Source: Bradyrhizobium sp.
GTDB taxonomy: Bacteria; Pseudomonadota; Alphaproteobacteria; Rhizobiales; Xanthobacteraceae
Direction of reading: 5' to 3'
NCBI RefSeq assembly: GCF_028868675.1
Contig: NZ_JAGWUA010000012.1
Coordinates: forward strand, 1-48,509
Length of the DNA stretch: 48,509 nt
The notes under the pieces are model-generated. The model did no database searches, had not been told where the DNA came from, and worked only from the letters and a program-made list of their open reading frames with translations. The translations under genes were made by a program, and so were the position numbers. Of this stretch, positions 1-7,492 are shown piece by piece; position 1 is the first letter of the stretch; each line of letters starts with the position of its first letter.

Positions 1-1346
1 GCATCTCCCCGAGCTACATCAACCTGATCGAGCGCAACCAGCGCCCGGTCACCGCGCAGATCCTCTTGCGCCTCGCGGAGACCTACGACCTCGATTTGCG
101 CGATCTCGCGACCGCCGACGAGGACCGCTTCTTCGCCGAGTTGAACGAAATCTTCTCCGATCCGCTGTTTCGCCAGATCGACGTGCCCAAGCAGGAGCTG
201 CGCGACCTCGCCGAGCTCTGCCCCGGCGTGACGCACGCCCTGCAGCGGCTCTATGCCGCCTACACCGAGGCGCGCCAGGGTGAGACGCTTGCCGCCGCAC
301 AAATGGCCGACCGCGACACCGGCTCGCGCTTCGAGGGCAATCCGGTCGAGCGCGTGCGCGAACTGATCGAGGCCAACCGCAACTATTTTCCGGAGCTCGA
401 GCAGGCCGCGGAGAACCTGCGCGACGAGCTCAACGTGCCGGCCGAGGGGCTCTATGCCGCGCTCGCCGCGCGGCTGCGCGAAAAGCACTCGGTCACGACC
501 CGTATCATGCCGGTCGACGTGATGCGCGAAACCTTGCGGCGCTTCGACCGCCATCGCCGCCAGCTCCTGATCTCCGAACTCGTCGACCTGCCCGGCCGCA
601 CCTTCCAGCTCGCCTTCCAGATCGCGCTCGGCGAATGCGCTGGCCATTTCGAGACCATCATCAGCCGCGCCGGCCCGCTCGACGACACGCCGCGGCGGCT
701 GTTCCGCATCACGCTCGGCAATTATTTCGCCGCCGCCGTGATGATGCCCTACCCGGTCTTCCTCGCAGCGGCGGAGAGCCTCAACTACGACATCCACGTG
801 CTGGGGCAGCGCTTCAATGCCGGCTTCGAGCAGGTCTGCCACCGCCTGACCACGCTGTCGCGGCCGAACGCGCGCGGCATCCCGTTCTTCCTGCTCAGGG
901 TCGACAATGCCGGCAACGTCTCGAAACGCTTCTCCTCCGGCACCTTCCCGTTCTCGAAATTCGGCGGCACCTGTCCGCTCTGGAACGTGCATTCGACATT
1001 CGACACGCCGGACCGGCTGTTGAAGCAGGTGATCGAACTGCCCGACGGCACGCGGTATTTCTCGATCGCGCAGATGGTGCGCCGGCCCGTCGCGCCGCAT
1101 CCGCTGCCGCAGCCGCGCTTTGCGATCGCCCTCGGCTGCGAGATCCGCCACGCCGCGCGGCTGGTCTATGCCGCAGGCCTCGACCTGGAGAAGGCGGAAG
1201 GCACGCCGATCGGCGTCAATTGCCGGCTCTGCGAGCGCGAGAACTGCGCGCAGCGCGCCGAGCCCCCGATCACGCGCACCTTGATCCTGGACGAGACCAC
1301 GCGGCGGGTGAGCTCGTTCGCGTTCTCGAATGCGCGCGAGCTGTGA
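1..1346 (+). CDS. XRE-family regulator of the ScfR/PccR (short-chain fatty acyl) type, 5' end cut off
   Basis: The frame is already open at base 3 and runs 447 codons to a TGA, so the start and probably about 25 residues lie outside the window. The first visible residues (SPSYINLIERNQRP, then ILLRLAETYDLDL) are the second half of an XRE-type helix-turn-helix. The middle (LGNYFAAAVMMPY, then EQVCHRLTTLSRP) resembles the IrrE/M78-like region of ScfR proteins, with no intact HExxH. The C-terminal part (GCEIRHAARLVYAAGLDL, then a cysteine cluster CRLCERENC) is typical of the family. Known members (PccR, MccR) control propionyl-CoA, methylmalonyl or glyoxylate-cycle genes in response to acyl-CoAs. 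The target gene is not visible here. Family assignment is firm; the ligand is unknown. Confidence 0.85.
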   Translation, partial: ISPSYINLIERNQRPVTAQILLRLAETYDLDLRDLATADEDRFFAELNEIFSDPLFRQIDVPKQELRDLAELCPGVTHALQRLYAAYTEARQGETLAAAQMADRDTGSRFEGNPVERVRELIEANRNYFPELEQAAENLRDELNVPAEGLYAALAARLREKHSVTTRIMPVDVMRETLRRFDRHRRQLLISELVDLPGRTFQLAFQIALGECAGHFETIISRAGPLDDTPRRLFRITLGNYFAAAVMMPYPVFLAAAESLNYDIHVLGQRFNAGFEQVCHRLTTLSRPNARGIPFFLLRVDNAGNVSKRFSSGTFPFSKFGGTCPLWNVHSTFDTPDRLLKQVIELPDGTRYFSIAQMVRRPVAPHPLPQPRFAIALGCEIRHAARLVYAAGLDLEKAEGTPIGVNCRLCERENCAQRAEPPITRTLILDETTRRVSSFAFSNAREL

Positions 1347-1377
1347 GCGAGAGGTCGGCACACGGTCCCAAATGACC

Positions 1378-1671
1378 TCACGCCAGCGTATGCACGATCA
1401 CCGGACCCGCCACTGCCTTCGCGTCGCCCGCGAGCAGCGGGCCGAGGTCCTTCTCGATCCAGGCGATCGCGCGCCGGTTCGCCTCCTCCGCCTGCTCGAA
1501 CTTGTCGAAGATGCTGATCGCCGTGACGGTGTCGTCGCCGGCGTAGACGACGTAATAGGCGCGAAAGCCTTCGACGTCGCTGATGATCGGGACGGCGCCG
1601 TCCTTGATGCGGCGCGCGAGCTCCTCGGCCGTCCCGCTTCTCGCCTTGGCCTGACGGATGGCGGCATACAT
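1378..1671 (-). CDS. small ABM/dimeric alpha-beta barrel-like protein
   Basis: 97 residues starting MYAAIRQAKARSGTAEELARRI. The pattern of an N-terminal strand, a helix with the motif AEELARRI, a central strand (YYVVYAGDDTVTAISIFD) and a helix (AEEANRRAIAWIEKDL) fits the dimeric alpha+beta barrel of antibiotic-biosynthesis-monooxygenase-like and stress-response A/B barrel proteins. It has no signal peptide, so a cytosolic protein is expected. It is convergent with the upstream regulator gene, 31 bases away, and stands alone. No catalytic residue can be assigned; many such proteins have no known substrate. The coding frame is well supported by GC-rich third positions. Confidence 0.6.
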   Translation of the reverse strand: MYAAIRQAKARSGTAEELARRIKDGAVPIISDVEGFRAYYVVYAGDDTVTAISIFDKFEQAEEANRRAIAWIEKDLGPLLAGDAKAVAGPVIVHTLA

Positions 1672-1869
1672 GGGATCCTCCTTCCGGCTGCGTGATCAGG
1701 GCCCTCGAGCCCCGGTCGCGATCCTACGCCAGGTTCTCGATCCTGAGGAGCGCGGAATGCGCGTTCTGGATGAACGCCGGCCGGCGGCCTTCGGCGATTG
1801 CCAAGCGCGAGCCGCATCTGCATAGTCGCGCGCACTGATTTGACGCGACTTTGCGAAAAGGACGATGAG

Positions 1870-2214
1870 ATGGCGGATGCCGACCTGGACGTCGTGATCC
1901 GGCAATTGGCCAGGCAACTTCATGCGGGGCTGATGGCCCGCGCCAAGGAGCGGCGCGACAAGTTCACCGCGCTCGCGGCCAAGGCCAAGGGCAAGGAGGT
2001 CCGCGACCGCTACAAGCGGATGGCGAAGGCCACCATGGAGCAAGGCACCGCCGCCGCGCGGCGCCTGCAGATGTCGGCCGACAACGTCGCCGACAGCTAC
2101 GCCAGATCGATGCGGCTCGCGGCAGCCGAATCGGCGGCGCAAGAGCCGGAGAAGAAGCCGTCGGCGGGGCCAGCGGCGGCAAGAGCGAAGCCCGCCAGGA
2201 AGAAACCCCGCTAA
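1870..2214 (+). CDS. basic coiled-coil protein of unknown function
   Basis: 114 residues from ATG 1870, chosen because AAAAGGA lies just upstream at about 1856-1862; the open frame extends upstream to 1798 but without a ribosome site. Residues 1-75 are a charged, almost continuous amphipathic helix (IRQLARQLHAGLMARAKERRDKF...). The last 25 residues are Ala/Lys/Pro-rich (AARAKPARKKPR), resembling the tails of histone H1-like or other nucleic-acid-binding proteins. I do not recognise a family. DNA or RNA contact through the tail is an inference from charge only. It points toward htpX, which is read from the other strand; the two stop codons are about 75 bases apart. Confidence 0.6.
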   Translation: MADADLDVVIRQLARQLHAGLMARAKERRDKFTALAAKAKGKEVRDRYKRMAKATMEQGTAAARRLQMSADNVADSYARSMRLAAAESAAQEPEKKPSAGPAAARAKPARKKPR

Positions 2215-2286
2215 ACATCGCGTGTCGGAACGGACTTCCTTCCAGTCGCGCCGCCTCCCACACCCCGGGGCGCCGCTCCCGGGACA

Positions 2287-3222
2287 TCATCCCCACGGAC
2301 CGCGCGAGGAGGGGCGTCCCCAGGGACTGGCGGGTGGATAGTTCTCGTTGGCGCCGAGCGAGGGAGCCGCGCCGGCGCCGAACTCGGCCGCGAGCTGGCG
2401 CAGCGCCGCGACGCGGTTCTCCGTCGAGGGATGGGTGGCGAACAGACTGTCCACGCCATGGCCCGACAACGGATTGATGATGAACATATGCGCGGTCGCC
2501 GGGTTGCGCTCTGCTTCCGGATTCATCACCTGATGCGCCGCGTTCTCGATCTTCACCAGTGCGGAGGCGAGCCACATCGGCTGGCCGACGATGCGCGCGC
2601 CGAGATCGTCGGCGGCGTATTCGCGCGTGCGGCTGATCGCCATCTGCACCAGCATGGCGGCGAGCGGCGCCAAGATCATCATCAGGATCGAGCCGACGAG
2701 GCCGGGTCCATTGTTGTTGCCGCGATGGCCGCCGAAGAACATGCCGAACTGCGCCAGCATGGAGATCGCGCCGGCGACGGTGGCGGTGATCGTCATCAGC
2801 AGCGTGTCGTGATTCCTGATATGCGCGAGCTCGTGCGCGAGCACGCCGGCGAGCTCCTCGCGGCTGAGCTGATGCATGAGCCCAACGGTGACGGCGACCG
2901 CGGCATTCTCGGGGTTGCGGCCGGTGGCGAACGCGTTGGGCTGCGCCTCGTCGATCAGGAACACGCGTGGCATCGGCAGGGAGGCGCGGCCCGCGAGCTC
3001 GGCGACGAGCCCGACCAGCTCGGGCGCGCTCGAACGATCGACCTCATGGGCGCCGTACATGCCGAGCACCATGCGGTCCGAATTCCAGTAGGCGAACAGG
3101 TTGGTCGCCGCCGCGACCAGAAGCGCGATCATGGCGCCGGAGGCGCCGCCGATGAGATAGCCCACCCCCATGAACAGGGCGGTGAGGCCTGCGAGAAAGA
3201 TGGCCGTGCGAAGGTAATTCAT
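2287..3222 (-). CDS. htpX: membrane zinc metalloprotease HtpX (M48B)
   Basis: 311 residues. HtpX is an inner-membrane endopeptidase that helps degrade misfolded membrane proteins alongside FtsH. Two N-terminal hydrophobic segments (about 5-25 and 28-44) precede the zinc motif HELAH (H130, E131, H134); the third ligand is Glu201 in [10 protein letters not shown]. Two further hydrophobic stretches lie between them (about 141-165 and 175-196). The length is slightly above the usual 285-295 because of a Gly/Pro-rich tail ending [13 protein letters not shown]. It is monocistronic here. All active-site residues are present, so the enzyme should be functional. Confidence 0.95.
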   Translation of the reverse strand: MNYLRTAIFLAGLTALFMGVGYLIGGASGAMIALLVAAATNLFAYWNSDRMVLGMYGAHEVDRSSAPELVGLVAELAGRASLPMPRVFLIDEAQPNAFATGRNPENAAVAVTVGLMHQLSREELAGVLAHELAHIRNHDTLLMTITATVAGAISMLAQFGMFFGGHRGNNNGPGLVGSILMMILAPLAAMLVQMAISRTREYAADDLGARIVGQPMWLASALVKIENAAHQVMNPEAERNPATAHMFIINPLSGHGVDSLFATHPSTENRVAALRQLAAEFGAGAAPSLGANENYPPASPWGRPSSRGPWG

Positions 3223-3337
3223 GGCGACGTCCCGATTGCCGTGGAGGAAGGCCTCTGCCGCACGGTTCAGCTAGTCATCCCGCCCCCGGCGCCGCAAGGG
3301 GTGCGGCCCGCGTCGCGGCGCCGCGCCGGTGAGGGGA

Positions 3338-4036
3338 CTACGTCGTCAATTCCTCGGGATCGCGCGCCACCCGGAAACGGGACCAGGCATCGCCCGCGCG
3401 CACGGCTTCGCTCGGGAACGCCACGGCCGATGCAATCTCCTTGGCAAGCTGGGTGTATTCGAACCAGACCAGGTGCAGCATCAACGGCGGATATTCGTGC
3501 GCGGCCAGCATCTCCGCGCAGCGCGCTGCCGCGCCCTCCGTCGCCCACCAGCGTTCCGCCACCACCACCACCCTGCGGAAGTTGCGCAGGATGCCGGTGA
3601 CCCTGGCGCGGTCGACCTTTGCGAGGCCGGCGCAATGATTCAACCAGTTCAGGCCGGCGACAATGGCGATGGCGACGTCGTCGGCGGCGCGGCCGGTGAA
3701 ATCGATCACGATGTCGTCGTGCGGCTTCAGGCGCAAGAAGCCCTCGATCATCTCGGCCTGACGCGACGGGGAGACGAGCAGCGCGGACTCGCGCCCCGGG
3801 ATCAGGGCGAGATAGCGCAGCGCCTCCAGCCGCGTGTCGCGCCAGATCGCCCGGGCACCGCCGCCGGCGGCATCCGGTGCCCGCGTGCAGGCGGGATAGA
3901 CGAGCTCGCCACGGTCGGTCTTTTCGAGATAGCGCGTCGCGGCCCGGTCGAGACCCTGCAACAGCGCATCGGGCCCGGCGGCAACATCGAGCACATCGTC
4001 CGGCGGCGGCGGCTTTTGCTGGCCAAAAAGGCTCAT
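3338..4036 (-). CDS. conserved-looking protein of unknown function (232 aa)
   Basis: The start at ATG 4036 (MSLFGQQK) is preferred because GAGGGG lies 9 bases upstream; ATG 4045 and GTG 4066 are in frame but have no properly spaced ribosome site. The protein is soluble with no signal peptide. It contains a region that looks alpha/beta (RYLALIPGRESALLVSPSRQAEMIEGFLRLKPHDDIVIDFTG) and a Trp-rich segment near the C-terminus (ERWWATEGAAARC, LHLVWFEYTQLAKEIA). I recognise no family or catalytic motif. It is divergent from the two-gene module at 4208. Its ribosome site can pair into a hairpin (see 4035-4054). Confidence 0.65.
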   Translation of the reverse strand: MSLFGQQKPPPPDDVLDVAAGPDALLQGLDRAATRYLEKTDRGELVYPACTRAPDAAGGGARAIWRDTRLEALRYLALIPGRESALLVSPSRQAEMIEGFLRLKPHDDIVIDFTGRAADDVAIAIVAGLNWLNHCAGLAKVDRARVTGILRNFRRVVVVAERWWATEGAAARCAEMLAAHEYPPLMLHLVWFEYTQLAKEIASAVAFPSEAVRAGDAWSRFRVARDPEELTT

Positions 4037-4054
4037 TGGGGACATCCCCTCAAT
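4035..4054 (-). promoter_or_regulatory. hairpin covering the ribosome site of the 3338-4036 gene
   Basis: On the transcript (minus strand) GGGG (4049-4046) can pair with CCCC (4041-4038) around the loop AUGU. The flanking AUU (4054-4052) can pair with AAU (4037-4035), leaving a two-base bulge. This would hide the GAGGGG ribosome site and touch the AUG. The stem is short; a regulatory role is inference. Confidence 0.3.
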
Positions 4055-4207
4055 AGACACCCGCACCCGTCAGTCTAGCGAGCGGCGGCGGACCGCGTAA
4101 GCGCCTCTTTATCGGAGGCGGCGGGTGGCGCCTCCTGGGGCGTCTCTATTGACCCCGACCTGCGCGCCCGGCACGATCAATCCATGCAATTCTAGATTCT
4201 CGGCGAA

Positions 4208-4414
4208 ATGACCGAGGTCGAAACCTTTGCCAGCGGATCGGGCATTCGCGAGCTTGCGCGGCTACGTCGGATCTACGGACGCGGACGCTGGCGGAAGCGC
4301 AAGGGGATCGCCCGCGTGCGATTATCTGATGGCTCGATCCATCTTGCTGAGATACATTGGTATGAGGCTGCCGGGATCGGCCGCAAGGAATTCAAGATCA
4401 AACACCTGCTTTGA
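4208..4414 (+). CDS. first gene of a small two-gene module, unknown function
   Basis: 68 residues, very basic in the centre (RELARLRRIYGRGRWRKRKG) followed by a short beta-rich part (IARVRLSDGSIHLAEIHWYEAAGIGRKEFKIKHLL). From memory, similar small proteins occur in many bacteria next to partners like the following gene; I know of no assigned function. The compact size and coupled downstream gene resemble toxin-antitoxin layout, but no toxin fold is visible. The stop codon overlaps a possible TTG start of the next ORF at 4411. The DNA just upstream (4090-4207) is more AT-rich than its surroundings. Confidence 0.6.
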   Translation: MTEVETFASGSGIRELARLRRIYGRGRWRKRKGIARVRLSDGSIHLAEIHWYEAAGIGRKEFKIKHLL

Positions 4415-4419
4415 ACATC

Positions 4420-4647
4420 ATGACGAAGACACGAGGCAAGCAACTGGTGGTTTGCGTGGAAAACGAGGGCTATGCGGCCTCTCTCGAGAAGCGCAAAATC
4501 TACGTCGCCCTGCGCGATCCCTCCGCCGAAAAGCACGACATGCTGCGGATCGTGGATGAGTCAGGCGAGGACTACCTCTATCCGAAGGCCTTCTTCCGCA
4601 CCGTGGCCTTGCCGCAGTCCGTGAGACGAGCCGTCCTCGCGGCATAG
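4420..4647 (+). CDS. second gene of the two-gene module, unknown function
   Basis: 75 residues from ATG 4420 (MTKTRGKQLVVCVENEGY). An in-frame TTG at 4411 overlaps the stop of the preceding gene and would add three residues, giving translational coupling. Recognisable features are a strand VVCVENEGYAASLEKRKIYVAL and the segment RIVDESGEDYLYP followed by a hydrophobic turn. From memory this pattern (VCV.N.GY.ASLE..K.Y..L then DESGEDYLYP) is widespread in proteobacteria and cyanobacteria as a hypothetical protein. No enzyme motif is visible. It is very likely in one transcript with the 68-residue gene upstream. Confidence 0.65.
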   Translation: MTKTRGKQLVVCVENEGYAASLEKRKIYVALRDPSAEKHDMLRIVDESGEDYLYPKAFFRTVALPQSVRRAVLAA

Positions 4648-4676
4648 CGCGCGCCCGACCAGCACCAGAGATTCCA

Positions 4677-5987
4677 ATGCCGATCAGCCGTTTTGGTCTC
4701 AAGGTTGCAATCACGACGATTGCGGCCTCCCTCGCCTCCGCCGCCTCTGCCCAGTTGCTGCCGCCGCCCGGCAAGCCGGCCGCGCCAAAGGCCGCCGCAC
4801 CGTCGCCGCGCGCGGCGTCGTGCCACAACGGCGCGAGCTTCGACCGCTTTCTTTCCGAACTGAAGCAGCAGGCGGTCGCGGCCGGGGTGTCGCAGCGCAC
4901 GATCGCGGAGACCTCGCCCTACCTCGTCTACGACCAGGGCATCGTCAACCGCGACCGCGGCCAGCGCGTGTTCGGCCAGATCTTCACCGAGTTCGCCGGC
5001 CGTATGGCCGCACCGTATCGCATGCAGCAGGGCCAGCGGCACATCAAGACCTACGCCGCAGCCTTCGCGCGCGCCGAGAAGGAGTTTGGCGTGCCGCCGG
5101 CGGTGATCGCCGCGTTCTGGGGACTGGAGAGCGATTTCGGCGCCAACATGGGCAATCTGCCGACGCTGAAATCGCTGGTCTCGCTCGCCTATGACTGCCG
5201 CCGCTCGGAGATGTTCGTGGGCGAGACCATCGCCGCGCTGAAGGTGATCGACCGCGGCGATCTTCATCCCGGCGAAATGATCGGCTCCTGGGCCGGCGAG
5301 CTCGGGCAGACGCAATTCTTGCCGACGCACTACGTCAACTACGCCGTCGACTATGACGGTGACGGGCGGCGCGACTTGTTGCGCAGCGGTCCCGACGTGA
5401 TCGGCTCGACCGCCAACTACATCGCCACCGGATTGAAGTGGCGGCGCGGCGAACCGTGGCTGGAAGAGATCAGGGTGCCTACGAATTTCCCCTGGGAGCA
5501 GGCCGACCTCACGGTCAAGCAGCCGCGCTCGAAATGGGTGCAGCTCGGCGTCACCTATCCCGACGGCCGCGCGCTGCCGAGCGACAATCTCGCCGCGTCC
5601 GTGCTGCTGCCGATGGGCAGGTCCGGACCGGCCTTCATGGCGTATGCGAATTTCGCAGCCTACACCGAATGGAACAACTCGCTGATCTATTCGACCACGG
5701 CCGGCTATCTCGCCTCGCGCATTGCGGGCGCAGCACCGATGCGCAAACCCGCCCAGCCGGTGGCGCAACTGCCGTTCAACGAGCTGAAGGAGTTGCAGCA
5801 GCTCCTGGTGCGGGCCGGCTTCAACGTCGGCAAGATCGACGGCGTGCTCGGCCAGCAGAGCCGCACCGCGGTGAAGGCGATGCAGGTCAAGTTCGGACTG
5901 CCGGCCGATTCCTGGCCGACCGCCGAACTGCTCGCCCGCATGCGCGGCGGCACCGCGCAGGCGCAGCCGGGCGGGATGGTGCGGTAG
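4677..5987 (+). CDS. secreted lytic murein transglycosylase (MltB/SLT_2 type) with peptidoglycan-binding domain
   Basis: 436 residues. The N-terminal 23 residues form a signal peptide (ITTIAASLASAASAQ) with no lipobox, followed by an Ala/Pro-rich linker. Residues about 50-345 are the SLT_2 domain: the catalytic Glu is E151 in AAFWGLESDFGANMG, followed by the family motif GSWAGELGQTQFLPTHYVNYAVDYDGDG. The C-terminal part (about 370-425: LQQLLVRAGFNVGKIDGVLGQQSRTAVKAMQVKFGLPAD) is a PG_binding_1 repeat. The enzyme cleaves between MurNAc and GlcNAc with formation of 1,6-anhydroMurNAc, acting in the periplasm during wall turnover. It starts 29 bases after the small-module gene and could share its transcript. 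Confidence 0.93.
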   Translation: MPISRFGLKVAITTIAASLASAASAQLLPPPGKPAAPKAAAPSPRAASCHNGASFDRFLSELKQQAVAAGVSQRTIAETSPYLVYDQGIVNRDRGQRVFGQIFTEFAGRMAAPYRMQQGQRHIKTYAAAFARAEKEFGVPPAVIAAFWGLESDFGANMGNLPTLKSLVSLAYDCRRSEMFVGETIAALKVIDRGDLHPGEMIGSWAGELGQTQFLPTHYVNYAVDYDGDGRRDLLRSGPDVIGSTANYIATGLKWRRGEPWLEEIRVPTNFPWEQADLTVKQPRSKWVQLGVTYPDGRALPSDNLAASVLLPMGRSGPAFMAYANFAAYTEWNNSLIYSTTAGYLASRIAGAAPMRKPAQPVAQLPFNELKELQQLLVRAGFNVGKIDGVLGQQSRTAVKAMQVKFGLPADSWPTAELLARMRGGTAQAQPGGMVR

Positions 5988-6204
5988 AGGATCGTTCGGC
6001 GTTCCGCGCTCCTCGGGACAAGGGTCCAAGAGTCGAGCCCGCGATAGATCAAACCCGCTGCCGCACGTGCCAACTGCGCCATAAATATCCTCTGGAGGTA
6101 TCGCGCGGAGCTCGCCTGCACGTTCGGAATGGCTTGCGCCTTGCACCGATGGCGGCAATGCACAACTCTCCCCTCACCTCTCACTGCCTGAAAGAATCCC
6201 CGAC

Positions 6205-7308
6205 ATGAGCCGACCGACTAAACTCTTCGAGCCCTACAAGCTCGGTCCGATCACGCTGGCGAACCGCGTGGCGATGGCGCCCTTGACGCGCAACCGCGCC
6301 GTGCCCGCCGGCCTCGTGCCGGGCCCGCTCGCCGCCGAATATTATGGACAGCGCGCCTCCGCGGGCCTCCTCATCACCGAGGCGAGCCAAGTCTCGCAGC
6401 AGGGCCAGGGCTACCAGGACACGCCCGGCATCTACTCCAGGGACCAGGTCGCCGGCTGGCGCAAGGTCACCGATCGCGTGCACGAGCGGGAGGGGCGCAT
6501 CTTCATCCAGCTCTGGCATGTCGGCCGCATCTCCCACGTTGCGCTGCAGGCGAACGGCGCCGCGCCGGTCGCACCGAGCGCGATCCGCGCCAGGGGCAAG
6601 ACCTTCGTCAACGGCACCTTTGCCGACGTCTCCGAGCCGCGGGCGCTGGAGCTTGCGGAACTTCCCGGCATCATCGACGACTTCAAGCGCGCCGCCGCCA
6701 ACGCGATCGCGGCCGGCTTCGACGGGGTCGAGATTCACGGCGCCAACGGCTATCTGCTCGACCAGTTCGCGAAAGACGGCGCCAACAAGCGCACCGACGC
6801 CTATGGCGGCTCGATCGAAAACCGCGCGCGGCTGATGCTGGAGGTCGCCAAGGCGGTTGCGGCCGAAGCCGGCGCCGACCGCACCGGCATCCGCATCTCG
6901 CCGGTGACGCCGGCCAACGATATCTCGGATTCCAATCCGCAGCCGTTGTTCGACCACATCGTAGATCAGCTCAACGCGCTGAAGCTCGTCTACATCCACG
7001 TCATCGAGGGCGCCACCGGCGGCCCGCGCGACAACGCTCCGTTCGACTATGCGAGCCTGCGCAAGCGCTTCTCCGGCGCCTATATGGCGAACAACGGCTA
7101 CGATCTCGCGCTGGCGAACCAGGTGCTGGAGGCGGGCGCCGCTGACCTGATCGCGTTCGGCAAGGCCTTCATCTCCAACCCAGACCTGGTCGAACGGCTG
7201 AAGACGGGCGCGACGCTCAATCCCTGGGACAAGAACACCTTCTACGGCGGCGGCGCCAAGGGCTATACGGACTACCCGACCCTGGCGAAGGCGGAGCCTG
7301 TGGAGTAA
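6205..7308 (+). CDS. alkene reductase, Old Yellow Enzyme family (NemA/XenB-like)
   Basis: 367 residues, full family length. OYE proteins are FMN-dependent NAD(P)H oxidoreductases that reduce the C=C bond of activated alkenes such as enones and maleimides, and sometimes nitro compounds. Visible hallmarks are the N-terminal strand LGPITLANRVAMAPLTRNRA, the substrate pair H-x-x-N in EIHGANGYLLDQF, the motif YGGSIENRARLMLEV, and the C-terminal FMN-phosphate region DLIAFGKAFISNPDLVERL. It is cytosolic. The upstream 217 bases contain no further gene. It is followed by a palindromic repeat at 7333-7414. The physiological substrate cannot be deduced. Confidence 0.93.
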   Translation: MSRPTKLFEPYKLGPITLANRVAMAPLTRNRAVPAGLVPGPLAAEYYGQRASAGLLITEASQVSQQGQGYQDTPGIYSRDQVAGWRKVTDRVHEREGRIFIQLWHVGRISHVALQANGAAPVAPSAIRARGKTFVNGTFADVSEPRALELAELPGIIDDFKRAAANAIAAGFDGVEIHGANGYLLDQFAKDGANKRTDAYGGSIENRARLMLEVAKAVAAEAGADRTGIRISPVTPANDISDSNPQPLFDHIVDQLNALKLVYIHVIEGATGGPRDNAPFDYASLRKRFSGAYMANNGYDLALANQVLEAGAADLIAFGKAFISNPDLVERLKTGATLNPWDKNTFYGGGAKGYTDYPTLAKAEPVE

Positions 7309-7332
7309 GGAGCACTCGCCCCCGCCACGCCT

Positions 7333-7414
7333 CATTGCGAGCGGAGCGAAGCAATCCAGAAATGCGTCCGAGGAAACAGTCTGGATTGCTTCGTCGCTAA
7401 CGCTCCTCGCAATG
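7333..7414. repeat. palindromic intergenic repeat (CATTGCGAG family)
   Basis: Outer arms CATTGCGAG (7333-7341) and CTCGCAATG (7406-7414), and inner arms CGAAGCAATCCAGA (7347-7360) and TCTGGATTGCTTCG (7380-7393), form a long imperfect hairpin. The outer arms recur at 22564-22667. It lies between convergent genes. Confidence 0.8.
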
Positions 7415-7433
7415 ACGATGCCGCAGCGTCAGT

Positions 7434-7468
7434 GAAAAGAAAAAAGGCCGGGATTGCTCCCGGCCTTT
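7434..7468 (-). terminator. rho-independent terminator of the glp operon
   Basis: On the minus strand the stem AAAGGCCGGG (7468-7459) / CCCGGCCTTT (7452-7443) encloses a 6-base loop and is followed by a T-rich run (TTTCTTTTC). It sits 25 bases past the glpV stop codon, the expected place for the end of the operon transcript. Confidence 0.85.
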
Positions 7469-7492
7469 CGCAGTTGGGGGACGACGCGAGGC

